From positions 1-64,000 of the forward strand of contig SVFF01000005.1 in NCBI GenBank assembly GCA_015057005.1: DNA of 64,000 nucleotides, in the 5' to 3' direction. A program made the position numbers and the translations under genes. The notes beneath the pieces were generated by a model that had not been told where the DNA came from, did not search any database, and saw only the letters and a program-made list of their open reading frames with translations. This DNA is from Lachnospiraceae bacterium. GTDB taxonomy: Bacteria; Bacillota; Clostridia; Lachnospirales; Lachnospiraceae. Shown here in pieces: positions 9,684-19,086 of this stretch; positions within the stretch are counted from its first letter, which is position 1, and each line of letters starts with the position of its first letter.

Positions 9684-10121
9684 ATGAAAGTAGCAGTAAC
9701 ATATGAAAACGGACAGATTTTCCAGCATTTCGGTCATACCGAGCAGTTTAAGGTGTATGAAATTGCCGATGGCAAGATTATTGCATCGGAAGTAGTAGAC
9801 ACCAATGGCAGCGGACATGGTGCACTGGCAGGGTTATTAAATGGTTTGGGTGCTGATGCGCTGATCTGCGGCGGTATCGGAATGGGCGCACGTATGGCAT
9901 TGGCGGAGGCCGGTGTTCAGCTGTTTGGCGGTGTGGCAGGTGATGCAGATGCGGCAGTTGAAGCTTATGTGTCCGGAACATTGTTGTATAACCCCGATGT
10001 ACAGTGCAATCACCATGGTGATCATCACCACGAGGGTGGATGCGGAGGTCATCATGATCATGGTAACTGCGGTGATCATCATCATGACGGCGGTTGCGGC
10101 AGTCATCAGTGCGGCCACTAA
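9684..10121 (+). CDS. NifB/NifX (dinitrogenase FeMo cofactor biosynthesis-like) protein with His/Cys-rich tail
   Basis: MKVAVTYENGQIFQHFGHTEQFKVYEI; tail NHHGDHHHEGGCGGHHDHGNCGDHHHDGGCGSHQCGH. Confidence 0.9.
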   Translation: MKVAVTYENGQIFQHFGHTEQFKVYEIADGKIIASEVVDTNGSGHGALAGLLNGLGADALICGGIGMGARMALAEAGVQLFGGVAGDADAAVEAYVSGTLLYNPDVQCNHHGDHHHEGGCGGHHDHGNCGDHHHDGGCGSHQCGH

Positions 10122-10138
10122 GAATATCATAAAAATCA

Positions 10139-10168
10139 GGACCGGCTCACCTTGAGCCGGTCCTTTTT
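10139..10168 (+). terminator. intrinsic terminator
   Basis: GGACCGGCTC-acctt-GAGCCGGTCC-TTTTT. Confidence 0.85.
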
Positions 10169-10200
10169 AGTGGCGTATGTTACGAAATAGCGTATGATTA

Positions 10201-10641
10201 TTATCTGCGCTTTTTGTGCTCGTTGAACTTCTCATCGCAGTATTTGCAGCGGTAAACGCCCTTTGTCTCATCAGCGAGAACAAAAACGTGGGGCAGTCCC
10301 TGCTCGATGGAGGTGATACATCTGGGATTGTGGCACTTGATCACGTTCTTGATCTGTTTGGGCAGTACCAGTTCTTTCTTTTCTGCGATCTCACCATTCT
10401 TGATTACATTTACAGTGATGTTGCGGTCGATGAATGCCAGCACATCCAGATTGATGGTGGCGATGTCGCCCTCTACTTTCAGAATGTCCTTTTTTCCCAT
10501 TTTATTGCTCTTTGCATTCTTAATGATAGCAACAGTGCAGTCCTGCTTGTCCAGCTGCAGGTATTCGTAGATTGCCAGGCTATAGCCTGCTTTGATATGG
10601 TCAAGAACGAAACCTTCTTCGATTTTTCCTACATTTAACAT
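10201..10641 (-). CDS. pyrI: aspartate carbamoyltransferase regulatory subunit
   Basis: MLNVGKIEEGFVLDHIKAG; C-terminal Zn site CHNPRCITS...YRCKYCDE. Confidence 0.95.
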   Translation of the reverse strand: MLNVGKIEEGFVLDHIKAGYSLAIYEYLQLDKQDCTVAIIKNAKSNKMGKKDILKVEGDIATINLDVLAFIDRNITVNVIKNGEIAEKKELVLPKQIKNVIKCHNPRCITSIEQGLPHVFVLADETKGVYRCKYCDEKFNEHKKRR

Positions 10642-10733
10642 AATATTCGACCTTTCTTTGCGGTTGCTTACTTGTCAGATGATCTGATTAAGAGTTGAGT
10701 TGTTACGAAATGTTTGGTTAAAGTGGTATTTGC

Positions 10734-11651
10734 TTACTCTACAGTAATACCAAGCAGCGTCAGGATCAGCGCCATTCTTACGTACACGCCGTACTGAGCC
10801 TGATTGAAGTAAGCGGCACGGGGGTCGTTGTCTACTTCCACTGCAATCTCGTTTACGCGGGGCAGGGGATGGAGGATCAGCATATCCTCTTTAGCCAGGG
10901 CCAGCTTGTCTGTGTCAAGTATATAGAAATCTTTCAGACGGATATAGTCCTCTTCGTTGAAGAAACGCTCTCTCTGTACGCGGGTCATGTAGAGAACATC
11001 CAGTTCAGGCATTACATTTTCCAGACGGATTACTTCTTCGTAAGGAATGTTCTTTTCCTTCAGCATTTCTGTGATATAATCGGGCACACGCAGCTCCTCG
11101 GGGGAGATGAAGATGAATCTGATGCTATCATATCTTACCAGAGCATCAATCAGGGAATGTACGGTACGGCCGAATTTCAGGTCTCCGCACAGACCGATGG
11201 TGAAGTTATTTAATTTGTGCTTCATGCTGCGGATGGTCAGCAGGTCGGTAAGAGTCTGGGTGGGATGCTGGTGGCCGCCGTCGCCTGCGTTGATAACAGG
11301 GATGCGGGAATGTTCAGCTGCTACGATGGGAGCACCCTCTTTGGGATGGCGCATAGCGCAGATGTCTGCATAGCAGGAGATTACGCGGATGGTGTCGGCA
11401 ACACTCTCGCCCTTGGAAGCGGAAGAGGAGTTGGCATCGGAAAAGCCGATGACCTGACCGCCCAGGCGGGTCATTGCAGATTCAAAGCTTAAACGGGTAC
11501 GGGTACTGGGCTCATAGAAGCAGGTGGCAAGGATCTTGCCGTCGCAGGCATGAGCGTACTTCCGGGGATTGTTTTCAATGTCATTGGCAAGGTCAAAGAG
11601 TTTGTCAAGCTCTTCAGTGGTAAAATCCAGGGGACTCATAATATGTCTCAT
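10734..11651 (-). CDS. pyrB: aspartate carbamoyltransferase catalytic subunit
   Basis: [40 protein letters not shown]. Confidence 0.97.
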   Translation of the reverse strand: MRHIMSPLDFTTEELDKLFDLANDIENNPRKYAHACDGKILATCFYEPSTRTRLSFESAMTRLGGQVIGFSDANSSSASKGESVADTIRVISCYADICAMRHPKEGAPIVAAEHSRIPVINAGDGGHQHPTQTLTDLLTIRSMKHKLNNFTIGLCGDLKFGRTVHSLIDALVRYDSIRFIFISPEELRVPDYITEMLKEKNIPYEEVIRLENVMPELDVLYMTRVQRERFFNEEDYIRLKDFYILDTDKLALAKEDMLILHPLPRVNEIAVEVDNDPRAAYFNQAQYGVYVRMALILTLLGITVE

Positions 11652-11726
11652 CTTTTTCCTCTTTCTGCGCTATCATAGTATAGTAGAACCGGAGGCATCA
11701 TAGCGCGGATACTGTCCGGCGGCATA

Positions 11727-11753
11727 GAAAAGTCGAAGAGAAAACTCTTCGAC
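11727..11753 (-). terminator. intrinsic terminator of the nitroreductase gene
   Basis: minus strand GTCGAAGAG-tttt-CTCTTCGAC-TTTT. Confidence 0.7.
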
Positions 11754-11759
11754 CGATCT

Positions 11760-12296
11760 TTACTTATAGGATAATAAATCATCAACGCTCTTGCGTCGGG
11801 GGGCAACGGGAGCCTCTGCGGGATAGCCAATAGGAATAAGAGCCACTAAATCTCTGTCCTCGGGAATCTCTAATAATTCGCAAGCTTCCTTATGATCAAA
11901 AAGACCAAGAATAACAGTGCCGAGGCCCTGCTCATAAGCTGCAAGACAAAATGCTTCGCTGGCAACACCTGCATCAAACATCTGCCAGGAGTCACCGCGA
12001 TGAGTGGAGAAAGAACCGTCTCTCTCAAAACCGCATCTGCCTTTGATAATGGTCACTGCCACTACCATAGGAGCACTGTTCATGATATTTCCGTTGTTGG
12101 GGAAATTGGAAGTGCAGGCAGCAAGCTTGTCCTTAGTCTCGCCTTCTACGGCAATGTAACGAACAATCTGTGTGTGTTTCCAGCTGGGAGCGTAGGAAGC
12201 AGTCTCCACAATCTGAGCCAATACGTCATGGGAAACGGGCTGCTCTGTGAATTTGCGGATACTTCTGCGTCCGGTGATACATTCTTTGGCTGTCAT
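11760..12296 (-). CDS. nitroreductase family protein
   Basis: RRSIRKFTEQPV, GLGTVILGLFD, PIGYPAEAP. Confidence 0.9.
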   Translation of the reverse strand: MTAKECITGRRSIRKFTEQPVSHDVLAQIVETASYAPSWKHTQIVRYIAVEGETKDKLAACTSNFPNNGNIMNSAPMVVAVTIIKGRCGFERDGSFSTHRGDSWQMFDAGVASEAFCLAAYEQGLGTVILGLFDHKEACELLEIPEDRDLVALIPIGYPAEAPVAPRRKSVDDLLSYK

Positions 12297-12546
12297 GATA
12301 TCATCCTCCTGTGTGCTTGTGACGTTTGCGAGGTAGTCCTCGTCTCATCCGTTGTCTATATTACCATTTTCAGGCCGGACTTGCAAGAGCGTTCTTCTTA
12401 AATCTTTGGAGTTTTTTGAAGATTTTTCGGAAAGTTTTTTCAGAAAGGTTTTGCATACCATACACATTTTTGTTATCATAACATTAAGTAACTTTAATGC
12501 GTTACATGTTGAAATAGATTTTGCATATTCAGAAGGAGGATTTTGT

Positions 12547-12927
12547 ATGATAGAATTTATCGAGAGAAAGCGTTGGTTGTTTTTCGGACTTCCTTTTACC
12601 TTTACTAAATATACGATTAAGGAAGATATGCTGACTATTCAGACCGGTCTGTTCAAAACGGTGGAGAATGACTGTTATATGTATAAAGTACAGGATGTGC
12701 AGCATACCGCTACCCTGATCGAGAAGATGTTCAAGCTGGGTACCGTAGTGTGCCACACCGGTGACACCACACATCCCCAGTTGGTATTTGAGCATATCCG
12801 CAATTCCAGAGCAATCAAGGATTTTATCTTAAGACAGTCTGAGGAAGCCAGAATGAAGAGACGCACCGTCAACATGCTGGATATCGGTACCGGCGATATG
12901 GACGATATTGATGATATTGAGGGTTAA
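12547..12927 (+). CDS. bacterial PH-domain protein (bPH2-like)
   Basis: FTKYTIKEDMLTIQTGLFKTVENDCYMYKVQDVQHTATLIEKMFKLGTVVC. Confidence 0.75.
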   Translation: MIEFIERKRWLFFGLPFTFTKYTIKEDMLTIQTGLFKTVENDCYMYKVQDVQHTATLIEKMFKLGTVVCHTGDTTHPQLVFEHIRNSRAIKDFILRQSEEARMKRRTVNMLDIGTGDMDDIDDIEG

Positions 12928-13403
12928 TGCATAACGGTGTGCAGTGATTTCGGACTTGTTTGCCTTTGGAGCGCAGAGTGGTAGTGTCGTGGAAGACGTG
13001 CCTGACGATTGAGGAGATGTTCAAAAAACAATCCGGCGCAAAACCAGTATGGGGCGTAGTCCAGCCTTATGAGACCCTGTATGTGAAAGGGACTGTGACT
13101 GTAATCCCAGGGGCAGCAGTGGTGCTTTTTCAGAAGTCTGCCGCTTAGATATTCCGCCCCAAAGATCAGGCTCATATAAGTCAGCCCTCTGATGCCAAAA
13201 GATTTTCTTTTTAAAAGGCGGCTGACGGGAGCCAGAAAAGCGGCGCAGCCGTAGATGGGGAACATCCAGAGGGAGGTATGTCCCGTCAGTTCCCTGTTTT
13301 TTCCGGGCAGTGCCCCCAGGGCTGTGAAGCAGATTTCCATGCACCAGCCGGTGATGCCGCAGCGGAAAAAGTTATAAAATAAATTTTTGCAGAAATGATT
13401 CAT
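12924..13403 (-). CDS. small membrane protein, putative ABC transporter permease family (COG4905-like)
   Basis: GWCMEICFTAL..., HTSLWMFPIYGCAAFLAP, GLIRLDYAPYWFCAGLFFE. Confidence 0.65.
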   Translation of the reverse strand: MNHFCKNLFYNFFRCGITGWCMEICFTALGALPGKNRELTGHTSLWMFPIYGCAAFLAPVSRLLKRKSFGIRGLTYMSLIFGAEYLSGRLLKKHHCCPWDYSHSPFHIQGLIRLDYAPYWFCAGLFFEHLLNRQARLPRHYHSALQRQTSPKSLHTVMH

Positions 13404-13498
13404 TCGCAGTATCCTTTCCTGAGGTGTGTGTTGGTTTTATTAGGAGAGATAGTTGATCGCTTATGAATAGTTTTGCCGGAAAGGATACCTGATATTCC

Positions 13499-14656
13499 AT
13501 GAATTACAGTGAAGCGCAGATCTATATGGAATCCCTGGAGCGATGGGGAAGCATGGTGCAGCCGGACGGGATCGGAAAGCTTTGCAGGAGATTGGGAAGT
13601 CCTATGGAAAAGGCAACCTATATACATGCCGCAGGCGTAAAGGGCGCTGCGGCAGCTTTTGTTGCTTCCGCATTAAGGTGCGCAGGAATAAAAACCGGGC
13701 GTTTCCTGCCTGTAGAGGGCGCAGAATATGGGGAGCAGATCCTGATGGGAAGACGCAGGATTACGAAAGCTGCTTTCAGTGAAGGGGTAGAATTGATCAA
13801 GGCAGCCTGCGACGAAATGATAAGTGATGGATATGCCTGCCCGGATGTCAGGACGGCAATGAAGGCTCTGGCTTTCTGGTATTTTGACAGGGAGGATTGT
13901 CAGGTAGCAGTGCTGGAAGAGCAGATTATTGTACGGAGCGAAAGAGGCGGACTTGCTGATAAGGTCGACTCACAGGTTAGTGAATATACGGAATGCGTAA
14001 AAAAAACGCCCGAGATGACAGATCCAGGGGTGGCATCGCACATCCGTTATGGTTTGGAGCGACAGACCTTTGATTATAAAGATTACAAAAAGTTGGAGAT
14101 TACGCTGGCAGGCAAAGGGCAGATTGATAACGCTTTGCTTGCGGTTGAAATGATAGAAGGCTTTCGGGCTGTGGGATTTAAAATTTCAGACAAGGCGCTG
14201 TATCAGGGACTGAAAGAGACTACCTGGCCGGGCAGTTTTGAAATATTGCATAAAAAGCCTATTTTTGTCCTAGATGGTGCTGACAGCGGGGAAACTGCCC
14301 GTGAGCTAGCCAGGTCCATTGAACTGTATTTTGAAAAGAAACGGATTATTTATATAGTAGGAATGCTGAAAAATAGCGAGACGGACAAGGTGATCAGCCG
14401 GACAGCAAAGTATGCCGATATGATCCTTACCGTGACCCCGCAGCATTCACAGGCGATTCATGCTTTTGAATTGGCCAGGGAGATTGCGGAGCATCATCCA
14501 AATGTGACTGCGGTGGACAGCCTGGAGGAAGCAGTGGAGATCAGCTTTCTGCTGGCAGGAAAAGAAGATATTATTATTGCATTTGGGTCACCGGCATTGC
14601 AAGGACAGTTGAACGACATTTTGACCCAAAAGACGAAAAAGAGTAAAAAGAAGTAG
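13499..14656 (+). CDS. FolC-like (folylpolyglutamate synthase family) protein, apparently degenerate
   Basis: N-terminal MNYSEAQIYMESLERWG and C-terminal LAGKGQIDNALLAVEMIE, GALQGQL-like ending resemble FolC, but P-loop and ExGxGGRxDATN motifs are absent. Confidence 0.65.
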   Translation: MNYSEAQIYMESLERWGSMVQPDGIGKLCRRLGSPMEKATYIHAAGVKGAAAAFVASALRCAGIKTGRFLPVEGAEYGEQILMGRRRITKAAFSEGVELIKAACDEMISDGYACPDVRTAMKALAFWYFDREDCQVAVLEEQIIVRSERGGLADKVDSQVSEYTECVKKTPEMTDPGVASHIRYGLERQTFDYKDYKKLEITLAGKGQIDNALLAVEMIEGFRAVGFKISDKALYQGLKETTWPGSFEILHKKPIFVLDGADSGETARELARSIELYFEKKRIIYIVGMLKNSETDKVISRTAKYADMILTVTPQHSQAIHAFELAREIAEHHPNVTAVDSLEEAVEISFLLAGKEDIIIAFGSPALQGQLNDILTQKTKKSKKK

Positions 14657-14675
14657 AATCGAGGCGGATTGTAAA

Positions 14676-15020
14676 ATGGAAGAGAATACTTTTATTTACG
14701 TTGATGAGGAAATCCTGCACAAGGTGGATGAAAAAATGCCCCCGGAGGAAGAACTGCAGGATTTGGCCGAGTTTTTCAAGGTATTCGGAGACGTAACCAG
14801 ACTGAAAATATTGAATGTGTTGCTTTGTTCGGAAATGTGTGTGTATGACATTGCGGCCGTGCTTGGCATGTCCCAGTCCGCCATTTCCCATCAGCTACGG
14901 GTGCTGAAACAGATGGATCTGGTGAAGAACCGCAGGGAGGGCAAGACAATATTTTATGCGCTTGCGGACACGCACATATCCACGATTCTTAAGCAGGGAT
15001 TGGATCATATTGAGGAGTAA
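14676..15020 (+). CDS. ArsR-family HTH regulator
   Basis: LAEFFKVFGDVTRLKILNVLLCSEMCVYDIAAVLGMSQSAISHQLRVLKQMDLVKNRREGKTIFYAL. Confidence 0.93.
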   Translation: MEENTFIYVDEEILHKVDEKMPPEEELQDLAEFFKVFGDVTRLKILNVLLCSEMCVYDIAAVLGMSQSAISHQLRVLKQMDLVKNRREGKTIFYALADTHISTILKQGLDHIEE

Positions 15021-15030
15021 AACAGCCCCC

Positions 15031-15195
15031 TTGTATGCGGCAATCCTCTTTTTCACGAAAAGGCAAACTAGCTTATTCTCAACAACTGAATAAAGAAAGA
15101 GAGAAGAGACCTTAAAAAAGAGATTAAAACTCCGAAGAAGGTCTCTTTTTTGTATTCCATTTTGTGGCAATCCATGTGAAAATTCCTTTATTTAT
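15031..15195 (+). ncRNA. copy A of a recurrent leader/terminator element (no promoter part)
   Basis: shares tgtatgcggcaatcc, gaataaagaaagagagaagagacctt and terminator with copies at 24.8 and 31.1 kb; GAGACCTT...AAGGTCTC-TTTTTT. Confidence 0.6.
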
Positions 15196-15340
15196 GGGCC
15201 TTTTTCCTTTGTTTGTGGTGGAAATGAAGAAGAAACAAATTAGAATTTAATATTTTTTTGAGGGAGTGACAGATTCTGTCACTCTTTTGTTTTAACATTA
15301 TATACGTAACTAATAGATATTGTACCAGTGGGGACGATAT

Positions 15341-15568
15341 ATGGCTTCCAGAAAAGAAGATAAGGAGTATCTCGAAAAAGCATTGAACCATCATAGAGGT
15401 AAATGGTTGAATGCAGAGATTATAGCGGAATATCAGAAAAAAGCTGCTAAGCTTCCGGATAATAATCGCCAATTGACAGGAGAAAGGAGGACGCTATGTT
15501 ATCAGTTGATGGATGAATGTGGTGTCACGGAACTGGAAGCCGTTAATAATTCAAGTAAAATTCTATGA
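15341..15568 (+). CDS. small hypothetical protein, possibly C-terminally truncated
   Basis: MASRKEDKEYLEKALNHHRGKWLNAEIIAEYQKKAAKLPDNNRQLTGERRTLC; sensible ORF, overlaps the convergent ORF by 67 bp. Confidence 0.5.
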   Translation: MASRKEDKEYLEKALNHHRGKWLNAEIIAEYQKKAAKLPDNNRQLTGERRTLCYQLMDECGVTELEAVNNSSKIL

Positions 15569-16098
15569 AGATTGTAACGATTATAATTTTTTATAGCGAA
15601 GCTATTTTGATCGACTAACATGTGTATGTTTCGGATTAGTGAGTCAATCTCAAGTATGATTTTTGTCTCATGTTTGTTTTTTTCTTCTCGTGTGAGATTA
15701 GAAAAATTGGTGATTTCTTGTACTTTATATAGGACCGATACACACTCACCAAAGACCTTTTTAATAATAGATTTTTCTTCGTTGCTAATCATATTTTTAT
15801 CCTCTTTTGTGGGATTCATATCAATCAGAATATCATGGTAATCTATGTCTAAGAAAGCGGAAATAATTTTTGCGTTTTCCATATTTCCGATACCATTAGC
15901 ACCATACAGCCATTTTCTGACCTGATCTACCGATAATCCACACTGTTCTTCAAGTTGTTGTAAAATATTGGCTTGTGTTATGTGCTTTTTCTTATCTGTG
16001 CGGCTATGTATAATTTCTTTAAGTGCATCACGATTAAATTGATACTCTTTACCGGTTGTTTCATCGGTTATAATTCTAGGTGTTTTTGATCTCGCCAT
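15502..16098 (-). CDS. hypothetical protein with XRE-like HTH region
   Basis: ITQANILQQLEEQCGLSVDQVRKWLYGANGIGNMENAKIISAFLDIDYHDIL. Confidence 0.6.
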   Translation of the reverse strand: MARSKTPRIITDETTGKEYQFNRDALKEIIHSRTDKKKHITQANILQQLEEQCGLSVDQVRKWLYGANGIGNMENAKIISAFLDIDYHDILIDMNPTKEDKNMISNEEKSIIKKVFGECVSVLYKVQEITNFSNLTREEKNKHETKIILEIDSLIRNIHMLVDQNSFAIKNYNRYNLHRILLELLTASSSVTPHSSIN

Positions 16099-16843
16099 GT
16101 AATCCCACTCCGCTATTTGTATTTATTATTTCATGTACATTTCTTAATGTACTTTTATCATACAGCTTGAATATAAGAAATGAAAGAGAGAAAAAATCTC
16201 TTATTTCTCAAAAAATCTCCAATCTTTAGCGACTTTTCAATTAGTGGTTAGAGATGATGTAAAAAGAAACACTCCAACCGATGGAGCATACGTCGAAGTG
16301 AAGAAGAGAAACGGAGGATGTAGAAAGACAAGACATAGTCTCATGCATCTGATGATATTGAACAGCAGGCTGCAGAAAAAGCTGGATACCTGGTAGATCT
16401 ATAGAATAAGGAATTGAAGAATACCATAGAAAAGAGAATGAGACAATTAGCTAGATAATTGATTTTCTCTAAAGATAAAAAGCAACTGGCAGTGTTCTTT
16501 TGATAAAAGAGTGCTACTGATTGCTGGGAGATATGCTTGGCTCGTGGAACAACGTGGGCTGGATATTATAATTACAAGAATAATCTTAGTAGGAAACGTG
16601 AATTTGTGATATGGGCCTGAAATATTTTCGGACATAAATATTTATGCTATGTATAAAGTAATTAACAAAATTTGATAAGCCCCTTGATTTAGTGGTAAAA
16701 ATGACGAAAAAAAGAGGCACAAAAGACGGAAAAATCAAAAAATACTGATAAATATTTGAATTTGGACTATCAAAAAGTGTTAATTTACAAAAAGGTAAGC
16801 GTGTGTTTTAATGAGGTTATCAAAAATAAGAAAGGAATAAACA

Positions 16844-17770
16844 ATGGGGAGCAAAAGAAAATTTACAAATCTGTTTAAATCATTAAAACGAAATTGGCTT
16901 TTATATGTGTTTGTAATGCCTGCGCTGATACATATCATATTATTTCGTTATTGGCCAATGTTTGGCTTACAGATAGCATTCAAGAGATATTCTTTTGCTG
17001 AAGGAATTACAGGCAGTCCGTGGGTCGGGCTTTATTGGTTTAATAAGTTTGTTGCTAGTCCACGTTTTTTAGAAATCATAAAAAATACATTGTCATTAAG
17101 TTTGTATTCAATTATTGCAGGTTTTCCGATGCCTATCATATTGGCACTAATTTTGAACAATGTAAAAAGTGAAAAGTGGAAGAGATTTTCTCAGACAATT
17201 ACATATATGCCTCACTTTATTTCCACAGTTGTACTGGTAGGAATGATGTCCCTGTTCTTTTCGCCGTCTTCTGGTTTTGTGAATACGATTTTTAAATGGT
17301 TTGGTGGTTCTGGTCAGATATACTTTATGGGAATGCCCGAGTATTTTCCTCATATGTATGTGTGGTCTGGCGTATGGCAAGGAATGGGTTGGGGCTCTAT
17401 TATATATCTCGCTGCTTTAGCAGGTGTGGATACCAGTCTTCATGAAGCAGCAAGAATAGATGGTGCAAACAAATTCCAGCGTGTCATTCATATCGATATT
17501 CCCAATATTTTGCCTACGATTATAATCGTATTGATTATGAATTGCGGTTCGATTCTCGGAGTTGGTTATGAGAAGGTTTACTTGATGCAAAACAGCTTGA
17601 ATTCAGGAGTATCAGAGGTCATTTCTACTTATGTTTATAAAATGGGACTGGGAAGACAGCAATACAGTTTTTCAACAGCAATTGGATTGCTGAATAATGT
17701 GGTGAATTTTTTGGTTCTGATAATTGTGAATAAACTAGCTGATAAATTCAGCGGTACAAGCCTGTGGTAA
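16844..17770 (+). CDS. carbohydrate ABC transporter permease (LplB/UgpA-like)
   Basis: EAARIDGANKFQRVIHIDIPNILPTIIIV (EAA motif), multiple TM segments. Confidence 0.93.
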   Translation: MGSKRKFTNLFKSLKRNWLLYVFVMPALIHIILFRYWPMFGLQIAFKRYSFAEGITGSPWVGLYWFNKFVASPRFLEIIKNTLSLSLYSIIAGFPMPIILALILNNVKSEKWKRFSQTITYMPHFISTVVLVGMMSLFFSPSSGFVNTIFKWFGGSGQIYFMGMPEYFPHMYVWSGVWQGMGWGSIIYLAALAGVDTSLHEAARIDGANKFQRVIHIDIPNILPTIIIVLIMNCGSILGVGYEKVYLMQNSLNSGVSEVISTYVYKMGLGRQQYSFSTAIGLLNNVVNFLVLIIVNKLADKFSGTSLW

Positions 17771-17789
17771 AGGCAAAGGGGATAAATGG

Positions 17790-18710
17790 ATGAGGAAAAG
17801 GATTAGAAAACAGATAATAAAAAGCACTTGGGATGATAGAATTTTCGATTTGATTACGGGTCTTTTTCTGATTGTTGTGGTGGTAATAACACTGTATCCC
17901 ATTTACTTTGTTGTATTAGCATCGTTTACCGAACCAGTGAATGTAAATAGTGGAGATCTCTTATTATATCCAAAGGATATTACATTAAGCGGATATAAGA
18001 AAGTGTTTGGGGACAGCAGAGTTTGGAGCGGCTATTTTAATACCTTATTGTATACTGTATGTGGAACCGTGTACGGGACAGCGATAACTGTGATGGCCGG
18101 ATATGCACTTTCAAGAAAAGACATGATAGGAAGAGGTTTGCTGATGAAAATATTTGTATTTACTATGTATTTCAGCGGCGGTATGATTCCTACTTATCTG
18201 GTGATTAACTCTATGGGTTTGGTAAATACAAGATTACTTATGATCATTTTAGGCAGTGTGTCAGTCTATAACATGATTATTGTGCGGTCATTTATGGCAA
18301 GCAATATTCCTGATGAATTATTGGAAGCAGCTAGGATAGACGGATGCGGAAACGGCCAATTTTTTGTCAAGATAGTCCTCCCGTTGTCAAAAGCTGTAAT
18401 ATCAGTCATTGTACTTTATATAGCAGTTAATTATTGGAATTCTTATTTTGATGCGATGATGTATTTGACGGATTCAGGGAAATATCCACTTCAGTTATAT
18501 TTAAGAACTATTCTATTTCAGTCTCAAGCAGCGAGCTTAAACGCAGAAACTGCGATGGCAGATCCGGAATATGCAGAAGAGATGAAAACGATGGCACAGG
18601 TGGTAAAATATAGTATTATCGTTGTGGCTACAGCACCTATTATATGTGTGTATCCCTTTATTCAAAAATATTTTGTAAAAGGTGTTATGATTGGTTCAGT
18701 TAAAGGATGA
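17790..18710 (+). CDS. carbohydrate ABC transporter permease (YtcP/LplC-like)
   Basis: EAARIDGCGNGQFFVKIVLPLSKAVISVIVLY; C-terminal VKGVMIGSVKG. Confidence 0.93.
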   Translation: MRKRIRKQIIKSTWDDRIFDLITGLFLIVVVVITLYPIYFVVLASFTEPVNVNSGDLLLYPKDITLSGYKKVFGDSRVWSGYFNTLLYTVCGTVYGTAITVMAGYALSRKDMIGRGLLMKIFVFTMYFSGGMIPTYLVINSMGLVNTRLLMIILGSVSVYNMIIVRSFMASNIPDELLEAARIDGCGNGQFFVKIVLPLSKAVISVIVLYIAVNYWNSYFDAMMYLTDSGKYPLQLYLRTILFQSQAASLNAETAMADPEYAEEMKTMAQVVKYSIIVVATAPIICVYPFIQKYFVKGVMIGSVKG

Positions 18711-18990
18711 TTGCGCCCTGAAAGGGCGAACGGTTTAGTTATGAGTTTTAGACTGTTGAGGGCGTTGCTACAAGTCTCGCGTTATGTCGGACAAATGAGT
18801 GTGAAAGAATATGAGACTTTAGAAGCAATAGGGAAAGGTATACGTGAGATCAATTCCACATGATGCAGAATCATTATCCAATGGCGTATCGGAGGAAATA
18901 TGTAAATCTCTATTACGGATAGTAACAGCAACTGTTGTTATGTTGTGAAGATCCGCATGCGGGAAAGCTGCATGTACGGATCTGTGAGGA
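18711..18990 (+). mobile_element. ORF-less, deleted group II intron remnant
   Basis: 5' ttgcgccctgaaagggcg; domain V-like AGATCCG-CATGC-gggaaag-CTGCATG-TACGGATCT at about 18948-18983. Confidence 0.7.
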
Positions 18991-19086
18991 CTTCACATTT
19001 TATTTGGTGGGTTAAATTAAAAAAGGTAAGTATTAGAGTCTGCAGACTAATATTTATAAAAAAGTTTATAAAAGGAGGAATATTGA

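Noticed and set aside
8722-9702. 326-aa antisense ORF opposite the lipid kinase
   Set aside because: Shadow ORF over a gene with clear family motifs; His/Cys/Ile-rich nonsense composition.
15031-15195. c-di-GMP (GEMM) riboswitch in copy A because of aaaaggcaaact
   Set aside because: The matching GGGACGCAAAGC half of the GEMM consensus is absent and copies B and C do not keep the motif.
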